Positions 34,033 to 45,426 of a stretch of 64,000 nucleotides of DNA are shown here, piece after piece. Below the pieces are notes generated by a model. That model did not search any database. It worked only from the letters and a program-made list of their open reading frames with translations, and was not told the DNA's origin. Origin of the DNA: Linanthus parryae (taxonomy: Eukaryota > Streptophyta > Magnoliopsida > Ericales > Polemoniaceae); NCBI GenBank assembly GCA_023055425.1, contig JALGPY010000001.1:135247368-135311367 (forward strand), read 5' to 3'. Position 1 is the stretch's first letter; the number at the start of each line of letters is the position of its first letter. The position numbers were made by a program, and so were the translations under genes.

Positions 34033-34494
34033 CTATTCTTTCTTACACGAGACAGTAGAGTTGATGACAGTGAAATCATAAGGATATTGGAAAGCATAAG
34101 TGAATTGAAACGAATCGTGAGCTTTAATCGCTTGACCACCATGAAGGAGACACGTACCATCTCCGTTAAACTCAAGGATAGATTTCGGAACTGGTTCTGA
34201 AGAATAAAATCCGTCGCAAGTGACTATGATGGATTTTTGGCCGCACGTGCAATCATTGCTAAAAGTCACCAACACCTGTGGCCTGGGATACGAATAATCA
34301 TGTGTGAATTCCTGAGAAATATGCAGATCCGCGAACGTACACTCGTCACACAAACCTGCAGTTGCAATAAATATATAAATCACAGTCATTATAAAATTAT
34401 TCCTACATATCTAAAATACAGAGAAAGTGTGTGTACCTCCCACCAGAAGACTTGCAAGAATAGCCACAGTAAAGAGCTTGAGAGACGCCTCCAT
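34033..34494 (-). CDS. TPD1-like small secreted cysteine-rich protein (2 exons)
   Basis: Exon 1 is 34437-34494 and exon 2 is 34033-34355, with an 81-bp GT-AG intron between them (34356-34436, phase 1). The spliced frame gives 126 residues. Residues 1-20 (MEASLKLFTVAILASLLVGG) form a signal peptide, so the product should be secreted. The mature part has seven cysteines and the spacing of the TAPETUM DETERMINANT1-like family: CTFADLHI, NDCTCGQKSIIVTC, GFYSSEPVPKSIL, DGTCLLHGG, FTYAF, TVSC. TPD1 is a peptide ligand of the EMS1 receptor kinase in anther cell fate; most paralogues are uncharacterised, and the more divergent members like this one need not share that role. Length and intron position look complete. 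A TATA box lies about 65-73 bp upstream. It is the only host gene I can support here, hemmed in by transposons on both sides. Confidence 0.85.
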
Positions 34495-34558
34495 GCTTGG
34501 TAAATGGTGTAAATTGTGTAAATGCGTTAGGAGATGATTAGTGCTCTTCATCCTCCCA

Positions 34559-34567
34559 ATATATATA
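34559..34567 (-). promoter_or_regulatory. TATA box of the TPD1-like gene
   Basis: The minus strand reads TATATATAT within CCTATATATATTGG, about 65-73 bp before the ATG, leaving a short 5' leader. No other element was identified in the 450 bp upstream (34495-34950). Confidence 0.65.
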
Positions 34568-34950
34568 GGACGGGACATTTTTTACTTAATAAGAATCTCA
34601 TTTATTTTTAATTTTGGAAAAATTAAATGTGATTGTTAATTTAATTAATGTTGTAAAAGGAATTAAATTTCTTTCCACCTATGTTTATTGAGATTAGGAA
34701 GTACAGTACATCATTTAAACCATTCGGAAACTCCACTACTATTAAAGGACCCACTATTAAATGATACATGGACCCTCTCTAGAACTCTAGAAGTGGTAAT
34801 GTTAAACTACATAGGTCGCAACAGAAACTAAGTAGCACACCAATTTTATTAGTAAGATTTTGAGTATAGCGGAGCTCCTAATTTTTCAAGTCGTTTGAAA
34901 AAACCCTAGTTCTCTGCTACGGCATCCGGCGACGGAGAATACCAAGAGAT

Positions 34951-35617
34951 CGTCGAAGTTCACCGAGAGGGAGAAGCAAGTGCTTGTATTGGAGGACGGA
35001 TACTGAAAGAGGGAGAACGACTTAAAAGCTTGTTTCATAGAGGTGTTTGGGTCCGAAGAACATAGCAAGAGTAATGCTATGTGAGCCATGTTTAGTCGGA
35101 TTTGGACAATAGGTAATGAAGTAAATTTATGGAAGTCGATTTCAATGTATTTCTATATGTTTTCCCCGATCACGATGTTTAGACAGAGTTTCCTCCAGGG
35201 GAATGGGGTTTTAACAGAAAATTTCTTCTGCTAAACCCATGGTCTCTTGGGGATCCTCTACAAGGTGTGAAACTGAATACAATTGATCTGTAGGTACAAA
35301 TCAGTAATATTTCAATACACATCATTAAGCCGGAAACAGGAAAACGAGTTATCAATCTTGTGGGGGAAACTCTCCAAACAGACAAGAGAAGTGAAAGAGA
35401 AGATGACATTAACCACATTAGAATTCGGGGCCCTTTTTTAGTGTACGAGCCCCTACCAAGAGGAGTCAATATTCAAGGAAAGAGAGGATTAATATCTGTC
35501 TTCATTTCAAGTATGAAAGATTTCCATCATTACCTCATTGGTGTGGCCACGTTACAAACGAACGGGAATATTGTGAAGTGGTCTCGAAAGACGCTCAAGA
35601 TATGGAGACAAATTTGA
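34951..35617 (+). pseudogene. LINE ORF1-type DUF4283 remnant
   Basis: Plus-strand pieces in shifting frames: SKFTEREKQVLVLEDGY (from about 34954), then AMFSRIWTIGNEVNLW, then EWGFNRKFLLLNPW (about 35203-35244), then INLVGETLQTDKRSE and PLPRGVNIQGKRGLI, open to a stop at 35615-35617. The order resembles DUF4283, the nucleic-acid-binding N-terminal domain of plant LINE gag-like ORF1 proteins, in which a GPW-x-F-x-LL-x-L-x-W core is followed by a VG...VD segment and a P-LRRG motif. Frameshifts and stops between the pieces show it is dead. The zinc knuckle that usually follows is not visible, and no ORF2 follows. Confidence 0.5.
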
Positions 35618-35783
35618 AGGAAAAAACCGAGGAAAGAAAAAGAACCCCTGCTCCCTGATGACATACCTCAAGAATCACCAGTTGGCGCATATGATTTTTG
35701 AAGTCAACCCAACTGATGAGATCATTCGGAGAGCTATAATCCTGTTTGAAGGCAATCACGGAGAACCAAAGGAATCCATAATT
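35618..35783. other. Unassigned stretch before G2
   Basis: Possibly continuing LINE-derived sequence (fragments such as AYDFxSQPN and RAIILFEGNH). The border with G2 LTR homology lies near 35784. Confidence 0.3.
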
Positions 35784-36867
35784 TTAAGAGATTTTTTGGT
35801 ATGGTATATATGCCTCTAAAGTCAGAGCTACAATTCTGTCCGGAATTGTAGTTTCAACGATTTTAGAAAACTTAAATTTTTGAAATTCTAAGTGTATTGT
35901 ATATAGGACTATGTGGCATGTTGGTTTGCATTTGTATTATGCATGTGTAAATTAGTTGTAACAAGTACGTTATACGTGTGACTGTAGACATCGACCTCGT
36001 AGGAGAGAGAGGTTGTCGTTGGAGTGCTAGGATTAGTTCTTGCTTTTGGTTGTGCTTCATCTCAGTGGTAAGTACATATGTGCGACTCCTACTTATCAAA
36101 ATGCGAGTGTTTTTCTTATGTCTTGAATGAGTATTTTTTTGTTGATTGAAAAAGCATGAAAAATATGATTTATAGTCGAAATTGTTTTATTATAAATTGA
36201 ATCATCTTTATAACTCTTGGAACTTTATTTGTGATAAGTTGATAATCTGATTTTGGCTATGGTATATAGAAGAAATGAAACACTTATAATATATTTAGGA
36301 CGATGTACAGATTTGTGTTATTAATGGGAGGCGGCAAGCGATCCTCCATTTTCTTATGGCTAAGACCATTGAAGCAATGCTTCGTATTATAGGATAGAAC
36401 TTAAATGTTCAAAAATCCATCCCCGATGAGCCAAAATATACCAAGATATTGAGGCCAAGGGGTTTATAGAGCTATAGAGTGCTACTTATACTTGTAAGGG
36501 TCACTACGGTAAAGGGGTGTCGACACTTAAGGCCTTTAAGCTAATGTTGTGAGTGGGGTTGACATATGGGCTCCCTTAACGCTCGGGTGAAATAGGGTTC
36601 GATAGACCCTAAAAGGAACCCTTTTATGATTATTTTGTGACCCCTATGTTTACATCGATCCTGCTGGTGGATCTGGACATGCCTCAGCTAAACTTAACAG
36701 TTAAATAAACTTGAAAGAAAGTTTTCTACTCTAATGATGTTTTTTGTGGCTCTTGATATGCCCTAATCGATTGAAATGATTTGAAAAGCTTTGGCTACTC
36801 ATGACCTAATATCTTTATCAACTTAAATGGACTTGTTTACTCTGAATATATTACCGAATACTCGTGG
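35784..36867 (+). repeat. G2 5' LTR, left part
   Basis: Homologous to about 47125-48440 of the 3' LTR, with a deletion relative to it around 47640-47870. Ends at CGTGG (36863-36867), the target used by array Q. Confidence 0.75.
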
Positions 36868-37958
36868 TGTAAGATCCCAAATTTTTACATAAAATCATTA
36901 AGTACTTGTATAAAATAAAAATTAAACTTTTGATTGTTAGGTGTTTGTACAGTTAAAAATTTCAATTAATTGGTAGTTAAACTTGCTGGATACATGGCTA
37001 TTGTTACAATTTCATTTGCTTGTGTGACATATTAGAAGATAAATGTTTTGGTTACAAGTTATTTTTGAGGATTGGGCTCTTTTGCAATGATATCACAAAA
37101 TAATGGATGTGTTCACTAAATTGGTGCAAAATCAGCATGTTTATCACTTCATTTCTGCATGGCTTGGTTGTTGACACCTGTTACACTCCTTGCAAGTTAA
37201 TTAGTTACATGTGTCTTGTTTATAAAGTAATTTTGGATTGCATAGTTTGGTAAGAAAAATTAAAGGGTCTAGTGACTTGCTCATATATGCGGCAGAGACT
37301 TTTACAGTTTGTTTATTTTTCTTGCGCATGGTGCTTTGGCTGTGTTGAATTGATTTCTTTCTTCGGCTTTGGCTGGAAGGAAGTGGGGGAAATCTAACTT
37401 CTAAATTTCTACATATACAGTCTATACCTGTTTATACTGTTGGTGTGAATTTTATAGCTTTCTAGCTATATGTTGACTGTCTGGTGATTGTTAAATCACG
37501 TTATTTGTGTATTTGGTGCCGCATGCTGATGTGTAATAACTGGCTGTTGTTAAGTAGATTTTAGATTTCTACGCCAATGGTTAGGCGGTACCTGCTGAGC
37601 TGTTTTGGCTCACCCCTCTGTTTTACAGGTTGAACAGGATTGAACCAGATTGCGGTGTTAATAGCTAAAGTGGATTGTTTAGCTAAAATAGTTGTATTTA
37701 GCTGTTTTTGTAATTTTTTGTAAATTACTATTTTGTCCAGATATTTATAAAAATGTCATTTTTGACGAGGTGGTGTAACTTTTTAAATATTTCAGTCACT
37801 TACCAGTTTTACAGAAATGAAATAGAAATATTGTCTGGTGGACTGTGTGTCCTGCTGGTTGAGTTTTGGAATCTGAAAGTGTTAGACGGTTGACTGTAAA
37901 CAGTGATTTTTATCGTAAATTGATAATTTATTATTTAAATTGTGACCGGATCGTCACA
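36868..37958 (+). repeat. Q LTR1 (1091 bp)
   Basis: TGTAAGATCCC...GATCGTCACA; followed directly by primer site GTGGTATCAGAGCC. Confidence 0.9.
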
Positions 37959-38602
37959 GTGGTATCAGAGCCTGACCCAACCGGAGGTACGAATGGTGTA
38001 TCTGGGAATGGGCGGGTGTTTTGGCGGGTGTCTCTGACGCGTGTTGTACGAGTGTTACGCACTTGTGAGTCACCACACTTGTGAGCCAACGCCCTGTCGA
38101 GCTTGGGGTACACAATCTTGTACTGCTTGGGTGTTGGAGGTAATGAGACTTGGTGGTACGTGACATTTTTTACAGTAAAAATAAATTTATTCAAGTGACG
38201 GAAAAAAAACACAAAAAAAAAACACAAAACAGAAGATTGGGAAGATAAAGATTTTGATGGAAAGTATGGTTAGCATTTTCCTACATCTGCGCCAGAAGAG
38301 TCACTTTTATAACAACATGTCATGTTTCTTAGCACTGACATAACATATAAACGCTTATATATATATATATATATGTTTTGGAGGTGTTATTGTTTGTTGA
38401 TTTATTTATGCAAACACACATTACTCTTTTAATGAGCTGTGCATGGAATCTGCACGAGCACATTTGATTTATTTCATGCCTATATACATGCCTCTTGCAT
38501 GTGCATTGATGAAATTTTAATTTAGTGATTAACTAAGTAAATGTGCTAGTGTTTGTGTAAGAACTGAAATTTCGGGACGAAATTCCTATAAGTAGGGTGG
38601 AT
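37959..38602 (+). other. Q interior 1 (644 bp)
   Basis: The first 200 bp match interiors 2 and 3 (primer site, GGAGGTACG, CTGGGAATGGGCGGGTG, CACACTTGTGAGCCAACG); the rest is unrelated to them and includes a (TA)n run at about 38357-38374. Ends GGGACGAAATTCCTATAAG...GGAT. Confidence 0.85.
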
Positions 38603-39927
38603 TGTGAGATCCCGTGTTTAAAAATTAGTTAAGAATGTATTTAAGAAAAATAAATATATATACTGTCTTTAAAAAAAAATGTAAGTGCACCGTTTGTTTG
38701 TTTTTTTTTGCTATTTTTGTTTCTATGGTGAAGCATGGGATGTAATATTTTGGTTACATATATTGTAAGGTGAATTCTTGTAATTCCATTGTATCATGTG
38801 GAACTGGTAGCAATTATTTAGAAACATTTTGGTAAAATGTTGTCTATGTTGGATAGATAAAATATCGTTCTATTGACTTTATTATCCATGTCACGAATTT
38901 AGTCATGCATTTGTTTCTTCAGTGAGTTTTATTTGAGTTATAAATGACAAATGAAGGAAGAGTTACATTTGCAATAATATTTTGATTGAGGCTTATGATG
39001 CAATTAATTTAATCACAATATGCCTACCTAGACTACTTGGCTGACACGTGTCCTTTCAAATTGGCTTGTCACTAATCATCTCATGCTAACTAGTAAATGG
39101 TAAGTTGAAGTTATCTTTGGGAGGTCTCATGTGGAGAAACGATGGAGACACTCTTTCAGTACCAAACGAGAGTATTCGGAATTTGATTCCAACAGTGAAA
39201 TGATGGAAACATCATAGTCTAGTTGGGTGATTTGTTGGTGACATTACAATCTGTTTGGGCTAGACGGATTTGGGGAGGAAAACACTTAGTTTGCGAGAAC
39301 TTGTTTAGACGGAAAATGATTTGCTAATTTCTTATTCGGATCAAAATCAGGTAGGGGAAATCTAACTTCTAAATTTCTACAGTTACAGTCTATACCTGTT
39401 TATACTGCTGGTGTGAATTTTATAGCTTTCTAGCTACGTGTTGATTGTCTGGTGATTGTTAAATCACGCTGTTTGTATATTTGGTGCCGCATGCTGATTT
39501 GTAATAACTGGCTGTTGTTAAGTAGATTTTAGATTTCTACGCCAGTGGTTAGGCGGTACCTGCTGAGCTGTTTTGGCTCACCCCTCTGTTTTACAGGTTG
39601 AACAGGATTGAACCAGATTGCGGTGTTAATAACTAAAGTGGATTGTTTAGCTAAAATAGTTGTATTTAGCTGTTTTTGTAATTTGTTGTAAATTACTATT
39701 TTGTCCAGATATTTATAAAAATTTCATTTTTGACGAGGTGGTGTAGCTTTTTAAATAATTCAGTCACTTACCAGTTTTACAGAAATTAAATAGAAATATT
39801 GTCTGGTGGACTGTGTGTCCTGCTGGTTGAGTTTTGGAACTCTGAAAGTGTCAAGCGGCTGACTGTAAACAGTGATTTTTATCGTAAATCGATAATTTAT
39901 TATTTAAATTGTGACCGGATCGTCACA
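38603..39927 (+). repeat. Q LTR2 (1325 bp), chimeric
   Basis: The 5' part, 38603-39350 (TGTGAGATCCCG...), shows no similarity to the other three LTRs. From GTAGGGGAAATCTAAC at 39351 it matches them closely to GATCGTCACA. The U3-like half therefore comes from a different subfamily. Confidence 0.85.
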
Positions 39928-40749
39928 GTGGTATCAGAGCCTGACCCAACCGGAGGTACGGATGGTGTATCTGGGACTGGGCGGGTGTCTGTGACGGGTG
40001 TTGTACGAGTGATAAGCACTTGTGAGTCACCACACTTGTGAGCCAACGCACTATCAAGCTAGGGGTACACAATCTAGTACTGCTTCGGTGGTGAAGGTGA
40101 TGAGATCTCGTGGTACGTGACATTTTCAAGTGAAGGTGAATTTAAGTTAAGGAAACTATTTTTTTTAGAGTGATCTGTTAAGTGAATTTCAAAGTGAGGC
40201 AGTTGATAATTTTCTGTGGAGAAGAAAGAATATTTTGTTTTCACGAAACTTTCTAGTGGTTCTCTGTTTTTGTAGTCATATGTGACTTGCTAAATAAGTT
40301 CCCTTGTGTATACAAGATGCTTGGCGTGTAATTTATAGTGTGTAGTTTCATGTGCTACATGATAAAAATTCACTTCAAATGAGACATCAGGTTTTTAGAT
40401 GTTGGTATTCTTACTTGGCAGGTTGATAAAATAACCTTGCCACAATAAAATTTGCATGGTGGTGGGATTTCGGCTAAGCAGTTTGTAAGTTATTGATCAG
40501 TTAAGTTCACAATGGTTTATCTGTTTATATTTTTTTAGGGGCATGCTTATGGAAAAAAAAAACTATATTTTTGTGATGTGTTGATTACTACTTGAACTGA
40601 CAGTAATACTAATATGAATTTATGACAATTATTTTATTCTATAGATGTGTTGTTTGATTTTGTAACACGATTGGTGGATTAACAAAAATTGTGATATACT
40701 TCTATTGTGAACCAAATATCGGGACGAAATTTTTATAAGTGGGATAGAT
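39928..40749 (+). other. Q interior 2 (822 bp)
   Basis: Closely similar to interior 3 throughout; a primer site and a GGGACGAAATTTTTATAAG 3' motif are present; no ORF. Confidence 0.88.
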
Positions 40750-41836
40750 TGTAAGATCCCAAATTTTTACATAAAATCATTAAGTACTTGTATAAAATAA
40801 AAATTAAACTTTTGATTGTTAGGTGTTTGTACAGTTAAAAATTTCAATTAATTGGTAGTTAAACTTGCTGGATACATGGCTATTGTTACAGTTTTATTTG
40901 CTTGTGTGACATATTAGAAGAGAAATGTTTTGGTTACAAGTTATTTTTGGGATTGGGCTCTTTTGCAATGATATCACAAAATAAAGGATGTGTTCACTAA
41001 ATTGGTGCAAAATCAGCATGTTTATCACTTCATTTAGGGAGAATAGCACGTCCATTATGAGTGGGTGACTTAGCTTACTGCATGGCTTGGTTGATGACAC
41101 ATGTTACACTCCTTGCAAGTTAATTAGTTACATGTGTCTTGTTTATAAAGTAATTTTGGATTGCATAGTTTTTTAAGGAAAAGGAAAGGGTCTAGTGACT
41201 TGCGCATGGTGATTTGGCTGTGTGGAATTGATTTCTTTCTTCGGCTTTGGCTGGAAAGAAGTAGGGGAAATCTAACTTTTAAATTTCGGCAGTTACAATC
41301 TATACCTGTTTATACTACTGGTGTGAATTTTATAGCTTTCTAGCTATATGTTGACTGTCTGGTGATTGCTAAATCACGTTATTTTTGTATTTGGTGCCGC
41401 ATTCTGATGTGTAATAACTGGTTGTTAGTAAGTAGATTTTAGATTTCTACGCCAGTGGTTAGGCGGTACTGGCTGAGCTGTTATGGCTCACCCCTCTATT
41501 TTACAAGTTGAACAGGATTGAACCAGATTGCGGTGTTAATAGCTAAAGTGGATTTTTAGCTAAAATAGTTGTATTTAGCTGTTTTTGTAATTTGTTGTAA
41601 ATTACTATTTTGTCCAGATTTTTATAAAAACGTAATTTTTGACGAGGTGGTGTAACTTTTTAAATAATTACGTCACTTACCAGTTTTACAGAAATTAAAT
41701 AGAAATATTGTCTGGTGGACTGTGTGTCCTGCTGGTTGAGTTTTAGACGTCTGAAAGTGTCAGACGGTTGACTGTAAAAAGTGATTTTTATCGTAAATCG
41801 ATAATTTATTATTTAAATTGTGACTGGATCGTCACA
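40750..41836 (+). repeat. Q LTR3 (1087 bp)
   Basis: Same start as LTR1 and LTR4. It carries a GGGAGAATAGCACGTCC segment near 41037 that is shared with LTR4 and missing in LTR1, and lacks a segment near 41190 that LTR1 and LTR4 have. Confidence 0.9.
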
Positions 41837-42672
41837 GTGGTATCAGAGCCTGACCCAATCTGAGATATGGATGGTGTATCTGGGACTGGGCGGGTGTTTT
41901 GGCGGGTGTCTATGACGGGTGTTGTACGACTGATACGAACTTGTGAGTAACCATACTTGTGAGCCAACGCACTGTCGAGCTAGGGGTACACAATCTAGTA
42001 CTGCTTGGGTGGTGAAGGTGATGAGATCTCGTGGTACGTGACATTTCCAAATGAAGATGAATTTAAGATATGGAAACTATTTTTTTTTTAGCATGATATG
42101 TTGAGTGAATTTCACAGTGAGGCAGTTGATAATTTTCTGTGGAGAAGAAATAATATTTTGTTTTCACGAAACTTTCTAGTGGTTCTCTGTTTTTTTAGTC
42201 ATATGTGACTTGCTAAGTAAGTTCCCTTGTGTATACAAGATGCTTGGCGTATAATTTATAGTGTGTAGTTTCATGTGCTACATGATAAAAATTCACTTCA
42301 AGTGAAGGCAACCAACTTTTAGATTTTGGTATTCTTACTTGGTAGGTTGATAAAATAACCTTGTCACTATAAAATTTGCATGGTGGTGGGATTTCGGCTA
42401 AGCAGTTTGTAAGTTATTGATCAGTTAAGTTCACAATGGCTTATCTGTTTATATTTTTTTAGGGGCATGCTTATGAAAAAAAAAACTATATTTTTGTGAT
42501 GTGTTGATTACTACTTGAACTGACAGTAATACTAATATGAATTTATGACAATTATTTTATTCTATAGATGTGTTGTTTGATTTTGTAACACGATTGGTGG
42601 ATTAACAAAAATTGTGATATACTTCTATTGTGTACCAAATATCGGGACGAAATTTTTATAAGTGGGATAGAT
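41837..42672 (+). other. Q interior 3 (836 bp)
   Basis: As interior 2, with scattered substitutions. No ORF. Confidence 0.88.
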
Positions 42673-43806
42673 TGTAAGATCCCAAATTTTTACATAAAAT
42701 CATTAAGTACTTGTATAAAATAAAAATTAAACTTTTGATTGTTAGGTGTGTGTACAGTTAAAAATTTTAATTAATTGGTAGTTAAACTTGCTGGATACAT
42801 GGCTATTGTTACAATTTTATTTGCTTGTGTGACATATTAGAAGAGAAATGTTCTGGTTACAAGTTATTTTTGTGGATTGTGCTCTTTTGCAATGATATCA
42901 CAAAATAAAGGATGTGTTCACTAAATTGGTGCAAAATCAGCATGTTTATCACTTCATTTAGGGAGAATAGCACGTCCATTATGAGTGGGTGACTTAGCTT
43001 ACTGCATGGCCAGGTTGTTGACACCTGTTACACTCCATGCAAGTTAATTAGTTACATGTGTCTTGTTTACAAAGTAATTTTGGATTGCATAGTTTGTTAA
43101 GGAAAATTAAAGGGTCTAGTGACTTGCTCATATATGCGGCAGAGACTTTTACAGTTTGTTTATTTTTCTTGCGCATGGTGCTTTGGCTGTATGGAATTGA
43201 TTTCTTTCTTCGGCTTTGGCTGGAAAGGAGTAGGGGAAATCTAACTTCTAAATTTCTGCAGTTACAGTCTATACATGTTTATACTACTGGTGTGAATTGT
43301 ATAGCTTTCTAGCTATATGTTGACTGTCTGGTGATTGTTAAATCACGTTATTTTTGTATTTGGTGCCGCATGCTGATGTGTAATAACTGGCTGTTGTTAA
43401 GTAGATTTTAGATTTCTACACCAGTGGTTAGGCGGTACCTGCTGAGCTGTTTTGGCTCACCCCTCTATTTTACAGGTTGAACAGGATTGAACCAGATTGC
43501 GGTGTTAATAGCTAAAGTGGATTGTTTAGCTAAAATAGTTGTATTTAGCTGTTTTTGTAATTTGTTGTAAATTACTATTTTGTCCAGATATTTATCAAAA
43601 TGTCATTTTTTACGAGGTGGATTAACTTTTAAAATAATTTAGTTACTTACCAGTTTAACAGAAATTAAATAGAAATATTGTCTGGTCGACTGTGTGTCCT
43701 GCTGGTTGAGTTTTGGACGTCTTAAGGTGTCAGACGGTTAACTGTAAACAGTGATTTTTATCGTAAATTGATAATTTATTATTTAAATTGTGACCGGATC
43801 GTCACA
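42673..43806 (+). repeat. Q LTR4 (1134 bp)
   Basis: TGTAAGATCCC...GATCGTCACA, followed by target duplication CGTGG (43807-43811). It serves as the outer 3' LTR. Confidence 0.9.
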
Positions 43807-43811
43807 CGTGG

Positions 43812-44258
43812 TTTCTCAATGCTCTTAAAGTGCGAGGTTTTTGTTACTCGGTTACTTTCAGATGTTCCAAATTCCCCAACCTGTTAGTTTTACTGTTTTA
43901 AATATTCTGATTTGTTTCAACTCTGGCTTCCGTGCCACTCGTTGCTTTACATGTCGTAGTGTGTACTTACTCAGTTTTTATTGTTCATTTTCTTCAAAAC
44001 TGCGTCGGCATTTGCCATTTTAAAACCACAGGTCATCACTCAAGGTGGGGGGTGGGAATACGGATCGAGACGAAGATGTTTAGCTTAGATTAGATCACTT
44101 AGTAGATCACATAGCTTTTTTCAATCACATTAGATTTGTAAACTTATCTTCTCAAGATTGATGTATTTATTAGATGAAATGTAATCTTAATAGTTAATAT
44201 TCTACTTTTGGTTGCCGATTGTCTATTTAACCATGAACCGAGATCTCGGGTCGTTTTA
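43812..44258 (+). repeat. G2 5' LTR, right part
   Basis: Matches about 48441-48873 of the 3' LTR. Ends CGGGTCGTTTTA, then GC and the primer site. Confidence 0.8.
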
Positions 44259-44260
44259 GC

Positions 44261-44272
44261 TGGTATCAGAGC
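44261..44272 (+). other. Primer binding site of G2
   Basis: TGGTATCAGAGC, initiator tRNA-Met type. Confidence 0.8.
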
Positions 44273-45426
44273 ATCGGTTCTCCGTTTAATGAGACTTTTT
44301 GACTTCCTTAAGTAGATAATTAAGAAACTAAAAATGTTTTTGAAATTTAAAATTGATTAGAATATCCAATTTGATAATAATGAAGTAAACAAGCCACTGG
44401 GGAGTTTTGGTACTTACGTATAGTTAAACTCGATTTGTACCTTGTTGATTGGCTGATAACTGCTTATTGATATGTGATCCATGCGAAAACCACTTGCTTA
44501 TTTATATGTTTGCTATCCTATGAGCATGTTTACTTGCTATATATAAATGATTTGTCATTATCGTGTGATGCATATCCGTGTTTCTTTGCTTGGTTATCCT
44601 ACCTTGTCTACGTAAGAGTAACAACGTTTTGAATTAGAAGACCCTAAGACCTCTCCTTTCTCACCTACGAGTGACGAACCTTAAAACATTAGTTGGACTT
44701 TGATTTATTTTGAGTTAAATTTGACATGGTTCTTTCCAAAATTAGAAAGTTATTGTCATCAAAGCATTTAAAAAATTGGTTTCTTAAAATTATTGACGTT
44801 TCAAGCTACCAAATGCCAAGTGATATGGACCGCTTTGTTAATCAGTCCGCTGGCATGACTCTTAGTACAACGGTACTATAAGTTGTACCCGCTGTGTAGA
44901 CTAAGTTGGAACATCAGAAACACATGTGAGTTGTGACGGAGAGGCACGTTGTGTGACGACGCATAGTGTTCTTTTCTCCCTCGTATGCGTGGAACACTTG
45001 ACGTGATTGGTTTATCTAATCCTAAACAGATAAGATAATATTTTTAATGCGTACGAGTCAAGCAAGATGACACGTTAGTTTTGATCAAAGTATTTTTTTC
45101 TAAAAGTTTTGAGATTTGTTTAAATGCTACAATTTTCTTTTTGAATCGTTTCTAAAATTGGGAACTCGTATATTGGTGTAGACCTTTCAAAATTTGATCT
45201 ATACCTTTTACTTCGGTTAATTTTATATAAATCCCTAATGTGATACGAGTAAAAAGAGACTTTAGCGACCGAGAGCTCGTTCCCGTTAATATAAGTGATG
45301 CATGTGCATTAGCATTGCGTACAACCCTCATGTGCATTAGTTGCATTCTCGTGAAGCATGTCGTAGTTTTACACAAAATATTTTATTAAACTTCGGGGAT
45401 GGAGCTTCATTTTAAGGGGGATATAA
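44273..45426 (+). other. Interior of G2, noncoding
   Basis: No frame with a retroelement motif. Ends in a purine tract, TTTTAAGGGGGATA (about 45410-45424), before the 3' LTR. Confidence 0.65.

Larger units (their letters stand above)
36868..43806 (+). mobile_element. Tandem LTR array Q: four LTRs, three short interiors
   Basis: Outer ends TGTAAGATCCC and GATCGTCACA are flanked by CGTGG (36863-36867 and 43807-43811). The paralogous LTR of G2 carries the uninterrupted site once (48436-48440). Inside, the order is LTR1 36868-37958, interior 37959-38602, LTR2 38603-39927, interior 39928-40749, LTR3 40750-41836, interior 41837-42672, LTR4 42673-43806. Each interior starts GTGGTATCAGAGCCTGACC (primer site) and ends in a GGGACGAAATT...GGAT purine-rich stretch typical of the 3' end of chromovirus-like Gypsy elements. 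No interior has an ORF for gag or pol. The simplest origin is one non-autonomous insertion followed by unequal recombination between LTRs of related copies. Confidence 0.9.

Noticed and set aside
36868..43806. Satellite or segmental duplication instead of LTR array
   Set aside because: TG...CA ends, primer sites, purine tracts and the outer 5-bp duplication fit an LTR element; a plain tandem duplication would not have these.
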